Below are positions 17,658 to 26,448 of a stretch of DNA of 64,000 nucleotides, piece by piece. The translations under genes were made by a program, and so were the position numbers. Numbering within the stretch: the stretch's first letter is position 1; each line of letters opens with the position of its first letter. The notes beneath the pieces are model-generated. The model saw only the letters and a program-made list of their open reading frames with translations. It was not told the DNA's origin and did no database searches. Source of the stretch: Bradyrhizobium ottawaense (GTDB taxonomy: Bacteria; Pseudomonadota; Alphaproteobacteria; Rhizobiales; Xanthobacteraceae); assembly GCF_002278135.3 (NCBI RefSeq), contig NZ_CP029425.2:682001-746000 (forward strand). The letters run 5' to 3'.

Positions 17658-17852
17658 ATGTCGAATGTTGATCGCACCCCGTCCTGGGAAGAGGAAAACG
17701 TCCGAGCGGCCTCGAGCCCGGCCTCGAACTTCTTGTCGTTGCAGATCGGCGTGGTCATCGTAGCTGCGCTATACGTCGCTCGTGAGGTGCTCGTTCCGAT
17801 TACGGTCGCGGTGCTTCTGTCCTTCGTCCTGTTACCTTTGGTGAACGTGTAA
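17658..17852 (+). pseudogene. AI-2E family transporter, N-terminal fragment
   Basis: 65 codons: a polar start, then LQIGVVIVAALYVAREVLVPITVAVLLSFVLLPLVNV and TAA. A-R-E-x-L-x-P-x-x-x-A-x-L-L-S-F-x-L-x-P-L-V is the first membrane block of AI-2E/PerM permeases, which are normally about 350 residues or more. The rest is absent downstream, so this is a truncation and not a frameshift. A two-segment peptide might still be made. Confidence 0.7.
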
Positions 17853-18255
17853 GTTAGCGTCTGGCGCTTCTGACAGGAACGACTCGGCGCTCCGTTGATT
17901 TGAGATATCGGTCTGTGGCGCGATACCTGGACCCCTCTAGGTTTTTCGTCATCCACCCGGAACGGCCCATCGTCCGACGCGCGTTAGGCGATGGGCCGGT
18001 TCTCGTAATGCCACCTCATCGGCATCGTCACAACGCATTCGTGCAGCACCGTGTGATGCACCGCTGGCTTTCTTCTTGAAGTTTCTCAACTGCTAGAGTA
18101 TTGTCTCATTTATCGATACTGGCCGAACAACTGTTCCGCTTTCGCCTCAGATCCTGACGGCGCGCACGTTTCAGACATTCTCCAACATCGACTAACCGGA
18201 CGACTGGCCGCAACTCTGTGCGCCAGGTCCTGCGCGCATACGAAAGGAAGACCTG
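17853..18255. other. Gap containing the cspA leader
   Basis: No gene is seen. The right part must hold the promoter and the long 5' leader usual for cold-shock genes. I could not define a promoter. Confidence 0.4.
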
Positions 18256-18465
18256 ATGAACACAGGTACAGTGAAGTGGTTTAACACCCAAAAGGGCTTC
18301 GGCTTTATCCAGCCATCAAACGGCAGCAACGATGTCTTTGTTCACATCAGCGCGGTCGAACGTGCCGGTATGGGTACTCTGAGCGAAGGTCAGACGCTGT
18401 CTTATGACGTCGTCGCAGACCGTCGCACGGGCAAGTCCGCTGCCGAAAATCTTCGTGCTGCTTAA
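18256..18465 (+). CDS. cspA: Cold-shock protein
   Basis: 69 residues, one cold-shock domain, with RNP1 KGFGFIQP and RNP2 VFVHISAVE. It binds single-stranded RNA and DNA and melts RNA structure. Starts MNTGTVKWFNTQ, with AAAGGAAG upstream. Single gene, closed by a strong terminator at 18522. Confidence 0.95.
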   Translation: MNTGTVKWFNTQKGFGFIQPSNGSNDVFVHISAVERAGMGTLSEGQTLSYDVVADRRTGKSAAENLRAA

Positions 18466-18521
18466 GAGCACGACAGACCTGTCGCTCTAGCCACGGATGT
18501 ACTGGTAGAGCTTGTGGTCAC

Positions 18522-18555
18522 GCCCCGCTCCCGAGTTATCGGGGCGGGGCTTTTC
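18522..18555 (+). terminator. Rho-independent terminator of cspA
   Basis: CCCCGCTCCCGA pairs with TCGGGGCGGGG with one bulged T, then CTTTT. Confidence 0.8.
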
Positions 18556-18691
18556 ATTCAAGCAGGTAAAAGATCGAACAGCGGGCGCCACTGCGGCTCC
18601 CTTGACTGTTGCGCCTGTGCCCGATGACTGCGTCAGCGTGTTCACCAGCCGCATCGGGAACGTGATTCCTCAGTGCCAAGCAGGAGACTCA

Positions 18692-18931
18692 ATGAGCATA
18701 GTTAAACGTCATCTAGCCGAGCAAGAAGAACGCCTGGTCCTGATCGAGGAAATTTGTATCGATACAGGAGCGCTTGTCTTGGATACTGCCACAGACGAAG
18801 TCTACTTCTCCGCGGACGAAGCGGCTTACAAGAACGCATACGTCACAGTGTTCCAAGCTTGGGCAAAGGGCACGATAAAGGGCACCGCGGAACAGATATT
18901 CGAGGCTACAAAATCCATTCTTGAAGACTAG
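18692..18931 (+). CDS. Small hypothetical protein, 79 aa
   Basis: ATG at 18692 with CAGGAG before it. Sequence MSIVKRHLAEQEERLVLIEE, then VLDTATDEVYFSADEAA, is soluble, acidic and mixed alpha/beta, and has no known motif. A longer frame from 18512 crosses the cspA terminator and is rejected. A second small gene follows 38 bp later. Function unknown. Confidence 0.6.
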   Translation: MSIVKRHLAEQEERLVLIEEICIDTGALVLDTATDEVYFSADEAAYKNAYVTVFQAWAKGTIKGTAEQIFEATKSILED

Positions 18932-18968
18932 CAAGACCGCCGATAGAGCCGTAAACGTCGAGGAAAAT

Positions 18969-19175
18969 ATGTCATACGCCTATAAGCTAAATGAAGAGGT
19001 TCGGCACCACGCTCAGGGTCCCCAAGGACGCGCCGCAACTGAACTGCCGAGGATCTACACGATCGTACAGTGCATGCCGATCGAGTCCGATGGACGAGTA
19101 AGATATCGCATCAAGTGCAGGTCCGAGAACATTGAGCGCGTCGTTACGGAAGATCAGCTTTCGTATCTTCACTGA
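18969..19175 (+). CDS. Small hypothetical protein, 68 aa
   Basis: ATG at 18969 preceded by GAGGAAAAT. It reads MSYAYKLNEEVRHH, then PRIYTIVQCMPIESDGRVRYRIKC and ERVVTEDQL: a short beta-rich domain with one Cys pair, soluble. The layout suggests an SH3-like small barrel, but this is a guess. Possibly cotranscribed with 18692. Confidence 0.6.
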   Translation: MSYAYKLNEEVRHHAQGPQGRAATELPRIYTIVQCMPIESDGRVRYRIKCRSENIERVVTEDQLSYLH

Positions 19176-19282
19176 TCTCCGCGAGAATGGCGCTTTGGTT
19201 GAGGGAGCTGGAATAGTACAAGTGAGTCCAGACCTTCAGCCACGCCAAAAGCACCGGATGCACACCTGAAGGTGTCATCGAG

Positions 19283-19468
19283 TCACTTCGCGTAACCCTG
19301 TGATCGGAGCCAAGCGATCCGACGCTCTCCATTCGTCCAATCGTCAATATCGGCTTTGCTCGTGAAGCCCGTAATCTCTCGCGCTTCTGCGCCCGGGTAC
19401 TCGGCGATGATAGCCCAGTCGCCCTCGGATTTACGAACTGGTTTGAAGTTCACTTTTATTTTTGCCAT
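19283..19468 (-). CDS. Small hypothetical protein, 61 aa
   Basis: MAKIKVNFKPVRKSEGDWAI, then EYPGAEAREITGFTSKADIDDW and RIAWLRSQGY: beta strands followed by a helix, of DUF2188-like size. The IDDWL/RIAWLR ending is seen in small rhizobial proteins. It stands alone; function unknown. Confidence 0.6.
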   Translation of the reverse strand: MAKIKVNFKPVRKSEGDWAIIAEYPGAEAREITGFTSKADIDDWTNGERRIAWLRSQGYAK

Positions 19469-19560
19469 GCCGAATTATGTAGGAAGGCGGCCGAAAAGGG
19501 AACCCGGTTGTGCCATGTTCGGCCTAGAGTAAATAGCAGACGTTGGCCCCCGAGGATGCC

Positions 19561-19806
19561 TTACTCTGGAGCGATCCTGTAAACATCGCCGGGTTTGAGG
19601 TTGAGTTCCTCGAACATCCTCTGCTGGTTTTCAGTGAGGACCGCTGGCACAACTGCCGCAGTCCAGCCTTCGGGAACGGCAGCAAGGACTAGCGTCAATG
19701 CCTGATTAGGCTTGGCTAAGGCGAGCCACATCTGCTTCGTTGGCTGCGGAGCGTCGTCCGAGGTCACCTCAACGATAGTGAATGAAGTGCCGAACGACTC
19801 TGCCAT
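19561..19806 (-). CDS. Small hypothetical protein, 81 aa
   Basis: MAESFGTSFTIVEVTSDDAP, then QMWLALAKPNQALTLVLAAVPEGW and ENQQRMFEELNLKPGDVYRI. Soluble, no Cys. Family unknown to me. It shares strand with the zinc-finger-like gene at 19845. Confidence 0.6.
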   Translation of the reverse strand: MAESFGTSFTIVEVTSDDAPQPTKQMWLALAKPNQALTLVLAAVPEGWTAAVVPAVLTENQQRMFEELNLKPGDVYRIAPE

Positions 19807-19844
19807 CCCTGGCCAATCCGCGGAATTGCTAAGAGTTGCAATAA

Positions 19845-20036
19845 CTAGCTGGGTCGCTGAAGGCGGACGGGGTCAGCAATCAATCTATAGGTGGGCACCC
19901 AAGCGGTGTTCCACGATTCCATGGTCGCGCCGCAAACCGAGCACTCGAAGCTGGCGATCTGCCGACCCGGGGCCATCGCCTCGGTTCGGGTATAGATTGC
20001 TCCACAGTGGCAGGTTCGGTAGTGGGAATCGGGCAT
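19845..20036 (-). CDS. Small Cys-rich protein, probable zinc ribbon, 63 aa
   Basis: Contains CHC near residues 9-11 and C-S-V-C at 32-35, enough for one Zn site. The rest is YRTCHCGAIYTRTEAMAPG and CSVCGATMESWNTAWVPTYRL. It could bind metal or nucleic acid. Family not recognised. Confidence 0.55.
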   Translation of the reverse strand: MPDSHYRTCHCGAIYTRTEAMAPGRQIASFECSVCGATMESWNTAWVPTYRLIADPVRLQRPS

Positions 20037-20209
20037 TCCCGTTTATGCGCTCAAAAGGCGAAACAGGCCACTGCGAAGATTGAACTAGGCCGTTGAGGAG
20101 GGAAGCAGGATAGCCGGTGAAGCCGGCAGAACCTGGCCCACAACTAGAACGTGCGATAGCTAAGCCTGGCTCCACTGTGCGGGCGCCGCCTTGCCCCCAG
20201 CTCTGGATA

Positions 20210-20237
20210 TAGTTACTCTCCACTAGTTACTCTCCAC
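20210..20237. repeat. 14-bp tandem duplication
   Basis: TAGTTACTCTCCAC occurs twice without a gap, upstream of the 20272 gene. Confidence 0.8.
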
Positions 20238-20271
20238 GCGAAGCTCAATTCGATAATGGCAGAAACTTCAC

Positions 20272-20514
20272 ATGCCAACGACGACACGCGAGTACATTGA
20301 TTTTTGGGTCGAGAACAGCGTTCACGCCGCGGAGCAATATGGGACGCCGGGCGCTTCACAAAGCGTGGACGTATTGGTTGACCGCCTCGTTGAGGGGGCC
20401 AAAAATCAAAACATCCCGCGAGAGGCCCTTGAAAAAGAGGTCGGTGATCTAAAGCAGCACATCGAGGGAAAACTCGCGACTGCCAACCGGATTGAGCAAA
20501 ATCGCCGCAAGTGA
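20272..20514 (+). CDS. Small DUF768-like protein, 80 aa
   Basis: MPTTTREYIDFWVENSVHAAEQYG, then VDVLVDRLVEGAKNQNIPREALEKEVGDL. The F-W-x-x-N opening, the helix and the G-I-P-x-E-x-L-E-x-E-V-G-D block resemble DUF768 proteins of rhizobia. It is helical and soluble. The family call is tentative and the function unknown. Confidence 0.6.
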   Translation: MPTTTREYIDFWVENSVHAAEQYGTPGASQSVDVLVDRLVEGAKNQNIPREALEKEVGDLKQHIEGKLATANRIEQNRRK

Positions 20515-20587
20515 CTTCGACTTGCGCAGATCCAACGAAGTCGCGTCTAACTTAGCTCCGATCAGGAAAGGCACTGCGAGAACGGCC

Positions 20588-20755
20588 ATGGCAATGCGAG
20601 AGGAAATAAAGCGAGTGATACATGCTGCGACACCCGGTATGTCGCAGCAGCTCTACTCAGCACTGCTGGTGTTAGGCGAGCTCCTTAGCAACGCACTCGA
20701 CCGAATCGATGAACTCGAGAAGAAGGCCAACGGCCAAACGGCAGACAAGCGCTGA
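20588..20755 (+). CDS. Small helical protein, 55 aa
   Basis: The start at 20588 gives MAMREEIKRVIHAATPGMSQ, then LYSALLVLGELLSNALDRIDELEKKANG. A longer form from TTG at 20492 would overlap the previous gene. One amphipathic helix could form a coiled coil. Family unknown; low support. Confidence 0.4.
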   Translation: MAMREEIKRVIHAATPGMSQQLYSALLVLGELLSNALDRIDELEKKANGQTADKR

Positions 20756-20996
20756 TCGCCCGCCCCATCTCATTGCTCAAGCTTTTTCCGGCTACCTAGA
20801 ACGACGTCAGGTTAGCCACAGGCGAGGCCCGCAATGGGTCAGAAGCGCCGATTTGACCAGCGGTCGGGCGCTTCCGGTTTACCACCGACTCCGGACAACT
20901 CGCCGCTACGCCCTAACGGAAGCGATGGGCCAAGAGCAGAAATCGCCGACGCAAGCCGCTCTGAGAACATCTTCTCATCGAGCATGTCGGGCTAGG

Positions 20997-21740
20997 CTAT
21001 AGATCGTCATCCCGCTCTATTTCGGGCTTTTCGTGCAAAACGGCATCCAGCAGCGAATTGTGAACTTCTATCTTCCCATTATAGCTGATGAGTCCAAGTT
21101 TGCGGAATTTGTTCATGAAGAAGCTCACCCGGGATCGCGTCGTGCCGATCATCTCTGCCAACGTTTCCTGGCTGATATCGATCAGAATAGGCTGAGTTGT
21201 GCCTTCCGTTCCGAAATGCGCGAGCAGAAGAAGAAGGCGTGCAAGTCGCTTCTCGCTTGAATTGAAAAGCTGGTCGATCAAATCCTCTTCGATGCGGCTG
21301 TTTCGCGTCAGGAGATAGGCCATGAACAGCTCGGAAAATTTCGGCTCGGACTGAACGGTGTGGATCATCGCTTCTTTGCTTATTGAAGTGATCATGCATT
21401 CCTCCACCGCAGTTGCGGTCGCGATCCGCAGTGGATGACCATTGAGGCACCCTTCGCCGAAGAACTGGCCCGGTTCCAAAATCCCGACGACCGCTTCCTT
21501 TCCTTGCTCGGACACGACGGTGAGCTTGACGCGGCCTTTTTGAATGTAAAAAACTGCATCTGCCACGTCTCCTTGCGTGAAGACGTGCTGACTTCTCTCA
21601 AATTTCAGGATTGCCTTGCCTGCCCCTACCTTTGCGAGAAAGGCTTGGGGATCGAACGCCTTCTTGGTCGATTTCCCCACAGGAGTCTCCTTTACTCCGA
21701 TGAGCGCGTTCTCATCGTTATAGCGGTTGAGCGCCGGCAT
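20997..21740 (-). CDS. Crp/Fnr family transcription regulator
   Basis: 247 residues from the ATG at 21740 (MPALNRYNDEN); a frame to 21881 has no support. The cyclic-nucleotide-binding fold (~45-150) includes QHVFTQGDVADAVFYIQKGRV and GILEPGQFFGEGCLNGHPLR. A winged helix follows with ISQETLAEMIGTTRSRVSFFMNKFRKLGLI as the recognition unit. The FNR Fe-S cysteines are absent, so it is not a direct oxygen sensor. Targets unknown; flanked by small genes. Confidence 0.88.
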   Translation of the reverse strand: MPALNRYNDENALIGVKETPVGKSTKKAFDPQAFLAKVGAGKAILKFERSQHVFTQGDVADAVFYIQKGRVKLTVVSEQGKEAVVGILEPGQFFGEGCLNGHPLRIATATAVEECMITSISKEAMIHTVQSEPKFSELFMAYLLTRNSRIEEDLIDQLFNSSEKRLARLLLLLAHFGTEGTTQPILIDISQETLAEMIGTTRSRVSFFMNKFRKLGLISYNGKIEVHNSLLDAVLHEKPEIERDDDL

Positions 21741-21840
21741 GTCACTTACGTCTTCGCTGCCTAGGGGGTGCCGAAAATCACGCCCCGATCTGCGGGCTCG
21801 ATCACAACGCCGCGTTTGCTCGTCGAAATGGCACGAAGTC

Positions 21841-22068
21841 TTACGTCGGCGCTCGCAATTCACCCCGGAGCCATCCTGCAAGTTCGCCGGACTTCATCGG
21901 ATCGAAAAGCTCGACCACGCGCTGATGAACGTGATCGCAAGCGGGGCACTTGAATGTTCGGATGTCAAAGCCGGAGGCACCGGAGGTAATCCGTGCCAGT
22001 ATTGTAATTGCTCTCTTGCACTTTGGACATCGTGGCTCGTGAACCGTGATCATGTGCTTTGCCTTCAT
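21841..22068 (-). CDS. Small zinc-ribbon protein, 75 aa
   Basis: CPKC at ~14-17 and CPAC at ~41-44 make a full four-Cys zinc ribbon (RCPKCKRAITILARI, RTFKCPACDHVHQ). A start at residue 6 (MITVHEP) is equally good. It probably binds nucleic acid or protein. Family unknown. Confidence 0.6.
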   Translation of the reverse strand: MKAKHMITVHEPRCPKCKRAITILARITSGASGFDIRTFKCPACDHVHQRVVELFDPMKSGELAGWLRGELRAPT

Positions 22069-22347
22069 CAGGCGGGAGCGCTACAGAACTCTCAGTCACC
22101 GGTAGTTGCCGATAAGTGAATGGTGATAAGATCACCATGCAACTGTCGCGAGTTCCGCGCTGTTCTGTTTTGCTCAGACGTGTGACAAGGGGTCCAACGA
22201 CGGACAGAAGCCATCGTTCAAGCACCGGGAACGTCCGGTGAGGGTCAAAATGCAAACAACTCAATCTGAGTTACTGAGCGGACCTCAACGAAACGCTCCA
22301 CTTCGCTGATGGGCCAAGACGGCATGCGGTTCGTCTTTAAGTGAAAG

Positions 22348-22364
22348 AGGCCGCCAGGCGGCCT
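22348..22364 (-). terminator. Possible terminator
   Basis: AGGCCG and CGGCCT around CCAGG, directly after the stop of the 22364 gene on the minus strand, followed by a weak CTTTC. Confidence 0.4.
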
Positions 22365-22498
22365 TAATTCATTTTGCGATGCAGCTTCCAGATGATCTCG
22401 CGGAGGTCGCTCATGTACTCGGAAATCACCCGCTGCGCTTCCTCCACGCGGGAGGGCGTAAGTTGCTTTACGTCGCTCTGCTGTTCGGACTTAGTCAT
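22364..22498 (-). CDS. Very small helical protein, 44 aa
   Basis: MTKSEQQSDVKQLTPSRVEE, then RVISEYMSDLREIIWKLHRKMN: one amphipathic helix. It ends at a hairpin. Real but tiny; family unknown. Confidence 0.45.
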   Translation of the reverse strand: MTKSEQQSDVKQLTPSRVEEAQRVISEYMSDLREIIWKLHRKMN

Positions 22499-22561
22499 GT
22501 TTCTAACGCTCCCAGAGTGGCTGCCGGGAGACGCAACGCAGGAGGCTGGCTTTTTCAACGT

Positions 22562-22759
22562 TCACCTCGGCGGCTGCAATCCGGGCGAATTTAGCCATTC
22601 GCTGATGTGAGCGCCGGTCTCGGCTTGCCGGGCTTTGCGGATCGCGCGTTCCCGCTCGATACCAGGTGGAAGCGATTTGGCTTCCTGACGGAGGCGTTGG
22701 GCTTGTTCGGCAAGGCGCTCTTCAAGAGACGTGGTTTGCTTGAAACGGCGTCGCTGCAT
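22562..22759 (-). CDS. Small helical protein, 65 aa
   Basis: From the ATG at 22759: MQRRRFKQTTSLEERLAEQA, then QRLRQEAKSLPPGIERERAIRKARQAETGAHISEWL. Strongly charged helical hairpin with a GIERERAIRKARQ loop typical of small Bradyrhizobium proteins. No membrane part. Probably cotranscribed with 22364. Confidence 0.6.
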   Translation of the reverse strand: MQRRRFKQTTSLEERLAEQAQRLRQEAKSLPPGIERERAIRKARQAETGAHISEWLNSPGLQPPR

Positions 22760-22935
22760 GGCGCTGCTCCTTTCTAGAGGAGGCGGGAGCGCTAGTGGCG
22801 TTCTCATCACCGATGAAAGCCAAGGGCCGTGCGGTGATCATGGAAGTCTGGCATGTCCGGTAACCGACATCTGGTCAATATTGACCACCAACTGGAATAC
22901 AGATTCGGGAACGTGGCCCACGGCAGGTCCGGTAA

Positions 22936-22987
22936 GGGTCACAAGCGGCCCTCAACGGCCATCACCGTGAAGGTCCGCTCGGGGCCA
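22936..22987 (+). repeat. Dispersed repeat, copy A
   Basis: Shares GGGTCAC, AGCGGCC and ATCACCGTGAAGGTCCGCT with copy B at 26587, with a few differences over 52 bp. Confidence 0.75.
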
Positions 22988-23020
22988 ACAAGAGACTCGT
23001 GCATCGCAACAATAGGATCT

Positions 23021-23986
23021 CTATTCGATCACCTCATCAGCGCGAAGCAGTAATGAGGTCGGCACGCTGAGGCCGAGTGCTCTGGCAGTCTTCATGTTGA
23101 TCACGAACTCGAATTTTGTCGGCTGCTCTACCGGCAGATCGGACGGCTTGGCGCCTTTAAGTATCTTATCCACGTAGCCGCCTGCACGGCGGAAGAGATC
23201 GGCGAAATCGGGGCCGTAGACGATCAATCCCCCATTTGCGAATTGTCGGGAGAAATGAACGGCAGGCAGATGATGTTTCGCCGCGAGCGCGACGACTCGG
23301 GGGGCCTCGACAACAGTCAGAGTATCGCCAAAAACAATGATTGCATCAGCGCGCTGGGCGGCAGCCGAGGCAAAGGCCACATCAAGCTCCTCGGCCGTGG
23401 TCGCCTGAACTATCGGCAGAGCCACACCTAGGTTACGGGCCGTACTGGGTACCTCGTCGGCTAACAACAGCCTATGCATCGGGTTGCCTGGATTGGCCAG
23501 GATTGCAAACTGCGAGGCACCAGGCACCAGTTCCCGGAGGATTTCTATTCGTTTTGCGACAAAATCTCCCGGCACGTAAGTCGCAAGTCCCGTTATGTTG
23601 CCGCCGGGCCGCGCTAGGCTTTGCACGAGGCCAAGTCCCACAGGATCAGCCACGGCTACGAATACGATGGGAATGGTAGCAGTTGCCGATTTCAGAGCCT
23701 TGGTTGCCTGCGGTGCCGCGACGATGAGCACATCGGGACTGAGGGCAACCAGATCGGCAACCGAAGCGGGCAGTCGATCCGGAGGTTGGGAAAAACGATA
23801 ATCGATAATCAGATTTCTTCCGTCTATCCAACCGTGGTTTCGCAGCCCATCAAACAACGCCAGTTCGGTTTGATTGAGCGTCCGCCCGCTTCCGTCACCT
23901 ACAGCGAGAAAGCCAAGTCGATAGCGTCGGCTCTGCGCCCGCAAACCCCGTGACGAAACGAGTAACGCCGCAGTCCCGCCGCTTCA
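23021..23986 (-). pseudogene. ABC_sub_bind protein, frameshifted in the signal peptide
   Basis: The mature part is whole: GFLAVGDGSG, PIVFVAVADPVGLGLV, RPGGNITGLA and the family end EQPTKFEFVINMKTARALGLSVP. The frame has no ATG at its start. Upstream, an ATG at 23986 gives M-K-R-R-D, the usual twin-arginine start, in a different frame, while the body frame reads AALLVSSRGLRAQ just before the mature part. One frameshift between 23984 and 23967 therefore separates signal and body. A cytosolic product from TTG at 23944 is possible. Confidence 0.7.
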
Positions 23987-24090
23987 TTCGACCCTCATCA
24001 CAACTTGAGGACGACCGGTGCAGTATATCAGTTCTCGACAGAGGTGGCACTTGGTGAGTGCAATATTGCGTCGCAAAGCGGCGCGACGAT

Positions 24091-24120
24091 ATGTCCGCCT
24101 TGGGTCAAAAGCTGCTCACC
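24091..24120 (+). repeat. Dispersed repeat, near-consensus copy
   Basis: ATGTCCGCC, TTGGGTCAAAAGC. This is the clearest short copy in the window. Confidence 0.6.
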
Positions 24121-24250
24121 ACGTCTCATCGCGCAAGGTCAGATCTCCCTCAAACAGCGGACGTGGCGACGGCGCGTTCGTTGTTCGGCTCAGGGCCATG
24201 AGCGGACTTGGTCTAGCCCGCAAGCGTGGCAGGGCCTGCCGAAAACGAAT

Positions 24251-25297
24251 TTATTGGCTTGCCGCCGCAGCGGCAGTCGCCACATATTTCGTGTAAAATT
24301 CGGCGACCCGGCCGCGCCACATACCGACGAACGCCTCTGAAGTCACGTTGTCCACCGATTTCCAAGTACGCTTGAACGCTGGAAGTGCATTGCCCCAGAT
24401 AGCGCGTTTGCACCACCTTCCGCCCTTCTCCTTGCCTTCGCTGGTGGCGCACATGGATTTCCAAGCGATGCGAGCGGGCTGGCTGATGTGCTCAGCGGCG
24501 CCTTCCCAGCCCTGCTGATGGATCAGGTAAAGATCGCTCAAGTCCGGCTTCCGATGCGTGATCCACTCGAAAAGGATGCCTTCGGTAATGACCTTATAGG
24601 CGGCCGCAACGGCGTTATCCCGCGGACTGCGAATCTGCCCGAAACCGAACTTCCCGAACTCATATTGGCTCAGCTGAAACAAGCCGATATACGACCCGGT
24701 GCGTTGATTGGGATTGAAACCGGATTCGATCTTGGCAACCGCCATCATGAAATTAAAATCGAGACCAAATGCGTCGGAAGCGCGCTTGATCTCTTCGGCC
24801 GGCGTTCCGACCGGGATGTCCTTGAACGAACGCAAGACGATCTCCGCCGGTTTCTCGGCGGGCGGCAGTTCAGACCAGACGTAGTAGACCAGATAACGGA
24901 AATCCTGCGTCGACGCCACTTTCGGAGCATCGTTGGAAGCATCGCGTCCTGCCGGCAGCGGTTGGACGATATCCTGTCCCAACGACGCCAATTTGGTCGC
25001 GACGGGTTCATCGACGATCTCCGCTCCGGTGCTCAACGGCCCGGAACCTGCTGTCGTCACCGAGCCCAGCTCGGCTCTTTCTGCCCGAAGCGCTATCGCA
25101 AGTCTGGCCGATGCCTCGGCGTACAAGGCGGGCGTCGCCATGTTCGCAGGAGCCGTCATGTTCGCGGGAGCCGCTATGTTCGCTGCAGCGCCCGTCATGA
25201 CATCCGGCCCCGTCCCGGCCGGCCTGTTACCGGCGGCTAGATAAAGTCCCACGGATGCGACCGCAGCCGCGATGCAGCTTGTCTGCCAAACCTTCAT
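24251..25297 (-). CDS. SLT-domain lytic transglycosylase-like protein
   Basis: 348 residues from the ATG at 25297. The N-terminal membrane anchor or signal (CIAAAVASVGLYLAAG) precedes a linker with an 18-bp tandem repeat. The SLT domain (~175-290) has FNFMMAVAKIESGFNPN with the catalytic Glu, SYIGLFQLSQYEF, and later LIHQQGWEGAAEHI. It cleaves peptidoglycan with anhydro-muropeptide release. A longer start at 25426 is rejected for lack of a signal. Monocistronic. Confidence 0.85.
   Translation of the reverse strand: MKVWQTSCIAAAVASVGLYLAAGNRPAGTGPDVMTGAAANIAAPANMTAPANMATPALYAEASARLAIALRAERAELGSVTTAGSGPLSTGAEIVDEPVATKLASLGQDIVQPLPAGRDASNDAPKVASTQDFRYLVYYVWSELPPAEKPAEIVLRSFKDIPVGTPAEEIKRASDAFGLDFNFMMAVAKIESGFNPNQRTGSYIGLFQLSQYEFGKFGFGQIRSPRDNAVAAAYKVITEGILFEWITHRKPDLSDLYLIHQQGWEGAAEHISQPARIAWKSMCATSEGKEKGGRWCKRAIWGNALPAFKRTWKSVDNVTSEAFVGMWRGRVAEFYTKYVATAAAAASQ
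25140..25193. repeat. Three 18-bp tandem units in the transglycosylase linker
   Basis: ATGTTCGCNGGAGCCGTC-type units at 25140, 25158 and 25176 encode repeating A-P-A-N-M. Confidence 0.8.
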
Positions 25298-25487
25298 TGC
25301 CCGAAGTCCACGGATGGCTTCTGTACAAAGGCTGTTCGCATGTTCCTGCGGCCGGTGGTGCGTCCTCCTTCGTAAAATCTTAAGGTTTAAATGTGGTGAA
25401 TGAGAGCAGACCTTCTGCCTCGTCACTCATCGTGTCCCGCTTTGGGTCACGAGCGCCCCTTGGCGGGAGACGCTGTGGGTCGGCTAT

Positions 25488-25530
25488 GGGCCAGAAGCGT
25501 CGCTCAGCGGGCATCACCGTGAAAGTCAGG
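25488..25530 (+). repeat. Dispersed repeat, copy C
   Basis: GGGCCAGAAGCG, CATCACCGTGAAAGTC; related to copies A and B, with another GGGTCACGAGCG at 25444. Confidence 0.6.
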
Positions 25531-25546
25531 CTACGCGCCAGCTGAG

Positions 25547-25863
25547 TTTGAAAGAGCGTTGGCGCTGGATTGCAATTTGGCTGAGGCACACGCGCAAATT
25601 GGCGGCGCAAAGCTGTATATGGGTCGCGGGGCTGAGACTGAAGCCCATATCAAAGAAGCATTTCGCCTCTCTCCCGCGATATCTTCGCTCATCGCTGGTT
25701 CATGATAGTAGGCTTTGCCACTGCAAGGGCGTTGTGTGAGCTTGTTACAACTTTCACAATTCGCCGCCTTCGGGACGGCGCGTACAGTGATCACCCAGTT
25801 TACCTCGTCAAACGCGAGCGCATCTATGACGGTTTGCGGCTGGCGGGGGTGTCGGAAGAATGA
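25547..25863 (+). pseudogene. Remnant of an adenylate-cyclase TPR C-terminus
   Basis: Frame one reads FERALALDCNLAEAHAQIGG, then GRGAETEAHIKEAFRLSP and shifts. The next frame reads DIFAHRWFMIVGFATARALC and jumps to TFTIRRLRDGAYSDHPVYLV, ending YDGLRLAGVSEE-stop. This is the same C-terminal TPR block as in 3460-5250, with one frameshift and about 50 residues deleted. No cyclase domain remains. Confidence 0.75.
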
Positions 25864-26206
25864 AGTTATAGGTAGCGATTCCCACCGAGTGTCGCGCAGG
25901 TCCGCTTCGGGGCAAAGGCTGCCCTCGTCTGTCCGCAGGACGCTATTCTGCTCACCTGGCTGTTTCTCCATCTAGGCCCCGCCGCTTCATCAACGTGCGC
26001 ATCCCCGAACATTTCCGCCAAACTGGTGAAAACTTGCGACTGGAGCGCTGACACATTGCACACAGAAACGAGCAGGACAGAAACGCAATCCGTTCCTTCG
26101 TCCGCTATAGCCAAGTCTTGGTGTGCAAGAGCGGTGCGCGCCTCGCAGGAACGACCGCGCAACGGTTTCGTTGTGCTCGTCTTCCGGACAAGAAAGGATA
26201 ATGATC
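25864..26206. other. Gap upstream of CsbD
   Basis: Holds a decayed dispersed repeat near 25898 and the EcfG-type promoter at 26148. No gene. Confidence 0.5.
26148..26172 (+). promoter_or_regulatory. EcfG general-stress promoter
   Basis: Perfect GGAAC (26148-26152), 16 bases, CGTT (26169-26172), 34 bp before the CsbD start. Confidence 0.7.
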
Positions 26207-26398
26207 ATGGACCGTGAACATGTGAAGGGCGCCGCCGACAAGGCAAAAGGTGCGATCAAACAGGGTGCCGGCAAACTTACCGGCGACAAGGACCTGGAAA
26301 CCGAAGGCAAAATGGATAAGGCCAAGGGATCCGCCCACAACGCTGCGGGAGACGTGAAGGACGCCGCGCGGGATACCGCTGACGCCCTCAAGAAATAA
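26207..26398 (+). CDS. CsbD family stress protein
   Basis: 63 residues, MDREHVKGAADKAKGAIKQG, then GKLTGDKDLETEGKMDKAKG: the whole CsbD fold. ATG at 26207 is 7 bases after AGGA; another ATG two codons earlier is too close to it. CsbD proteins rise in general stress; their action is unknown. It has its own EcfG-type promoter and a terminator, so it is a monocistronic stress gene. Confidence 0.93.
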   Translation: MDREHVKGAADKAKGAIKQGAGKLTGDKDLETEGKMDKAKGSAHNAAGDVKDAARDTADALKK

Positions 26399-26422
26399 GT
26401 AGAAAAAGGAAGGTCTGAAACT

Positions 26423-26448
26423 AGCCGCCGCAGGGCGGCTTTTTCTTT
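26423..26448 (+). terminator. Rho-independent terminator of CsbD
   Basis: AGCCGCC, GCAG, GGCGGCT, then TTTTCTTTT. Confidence 0.85.

Noticed and set aside
24488..25240. 250-codon plus-strand ORF
   Set aside because: Antisense to the SLT transglycosylase.
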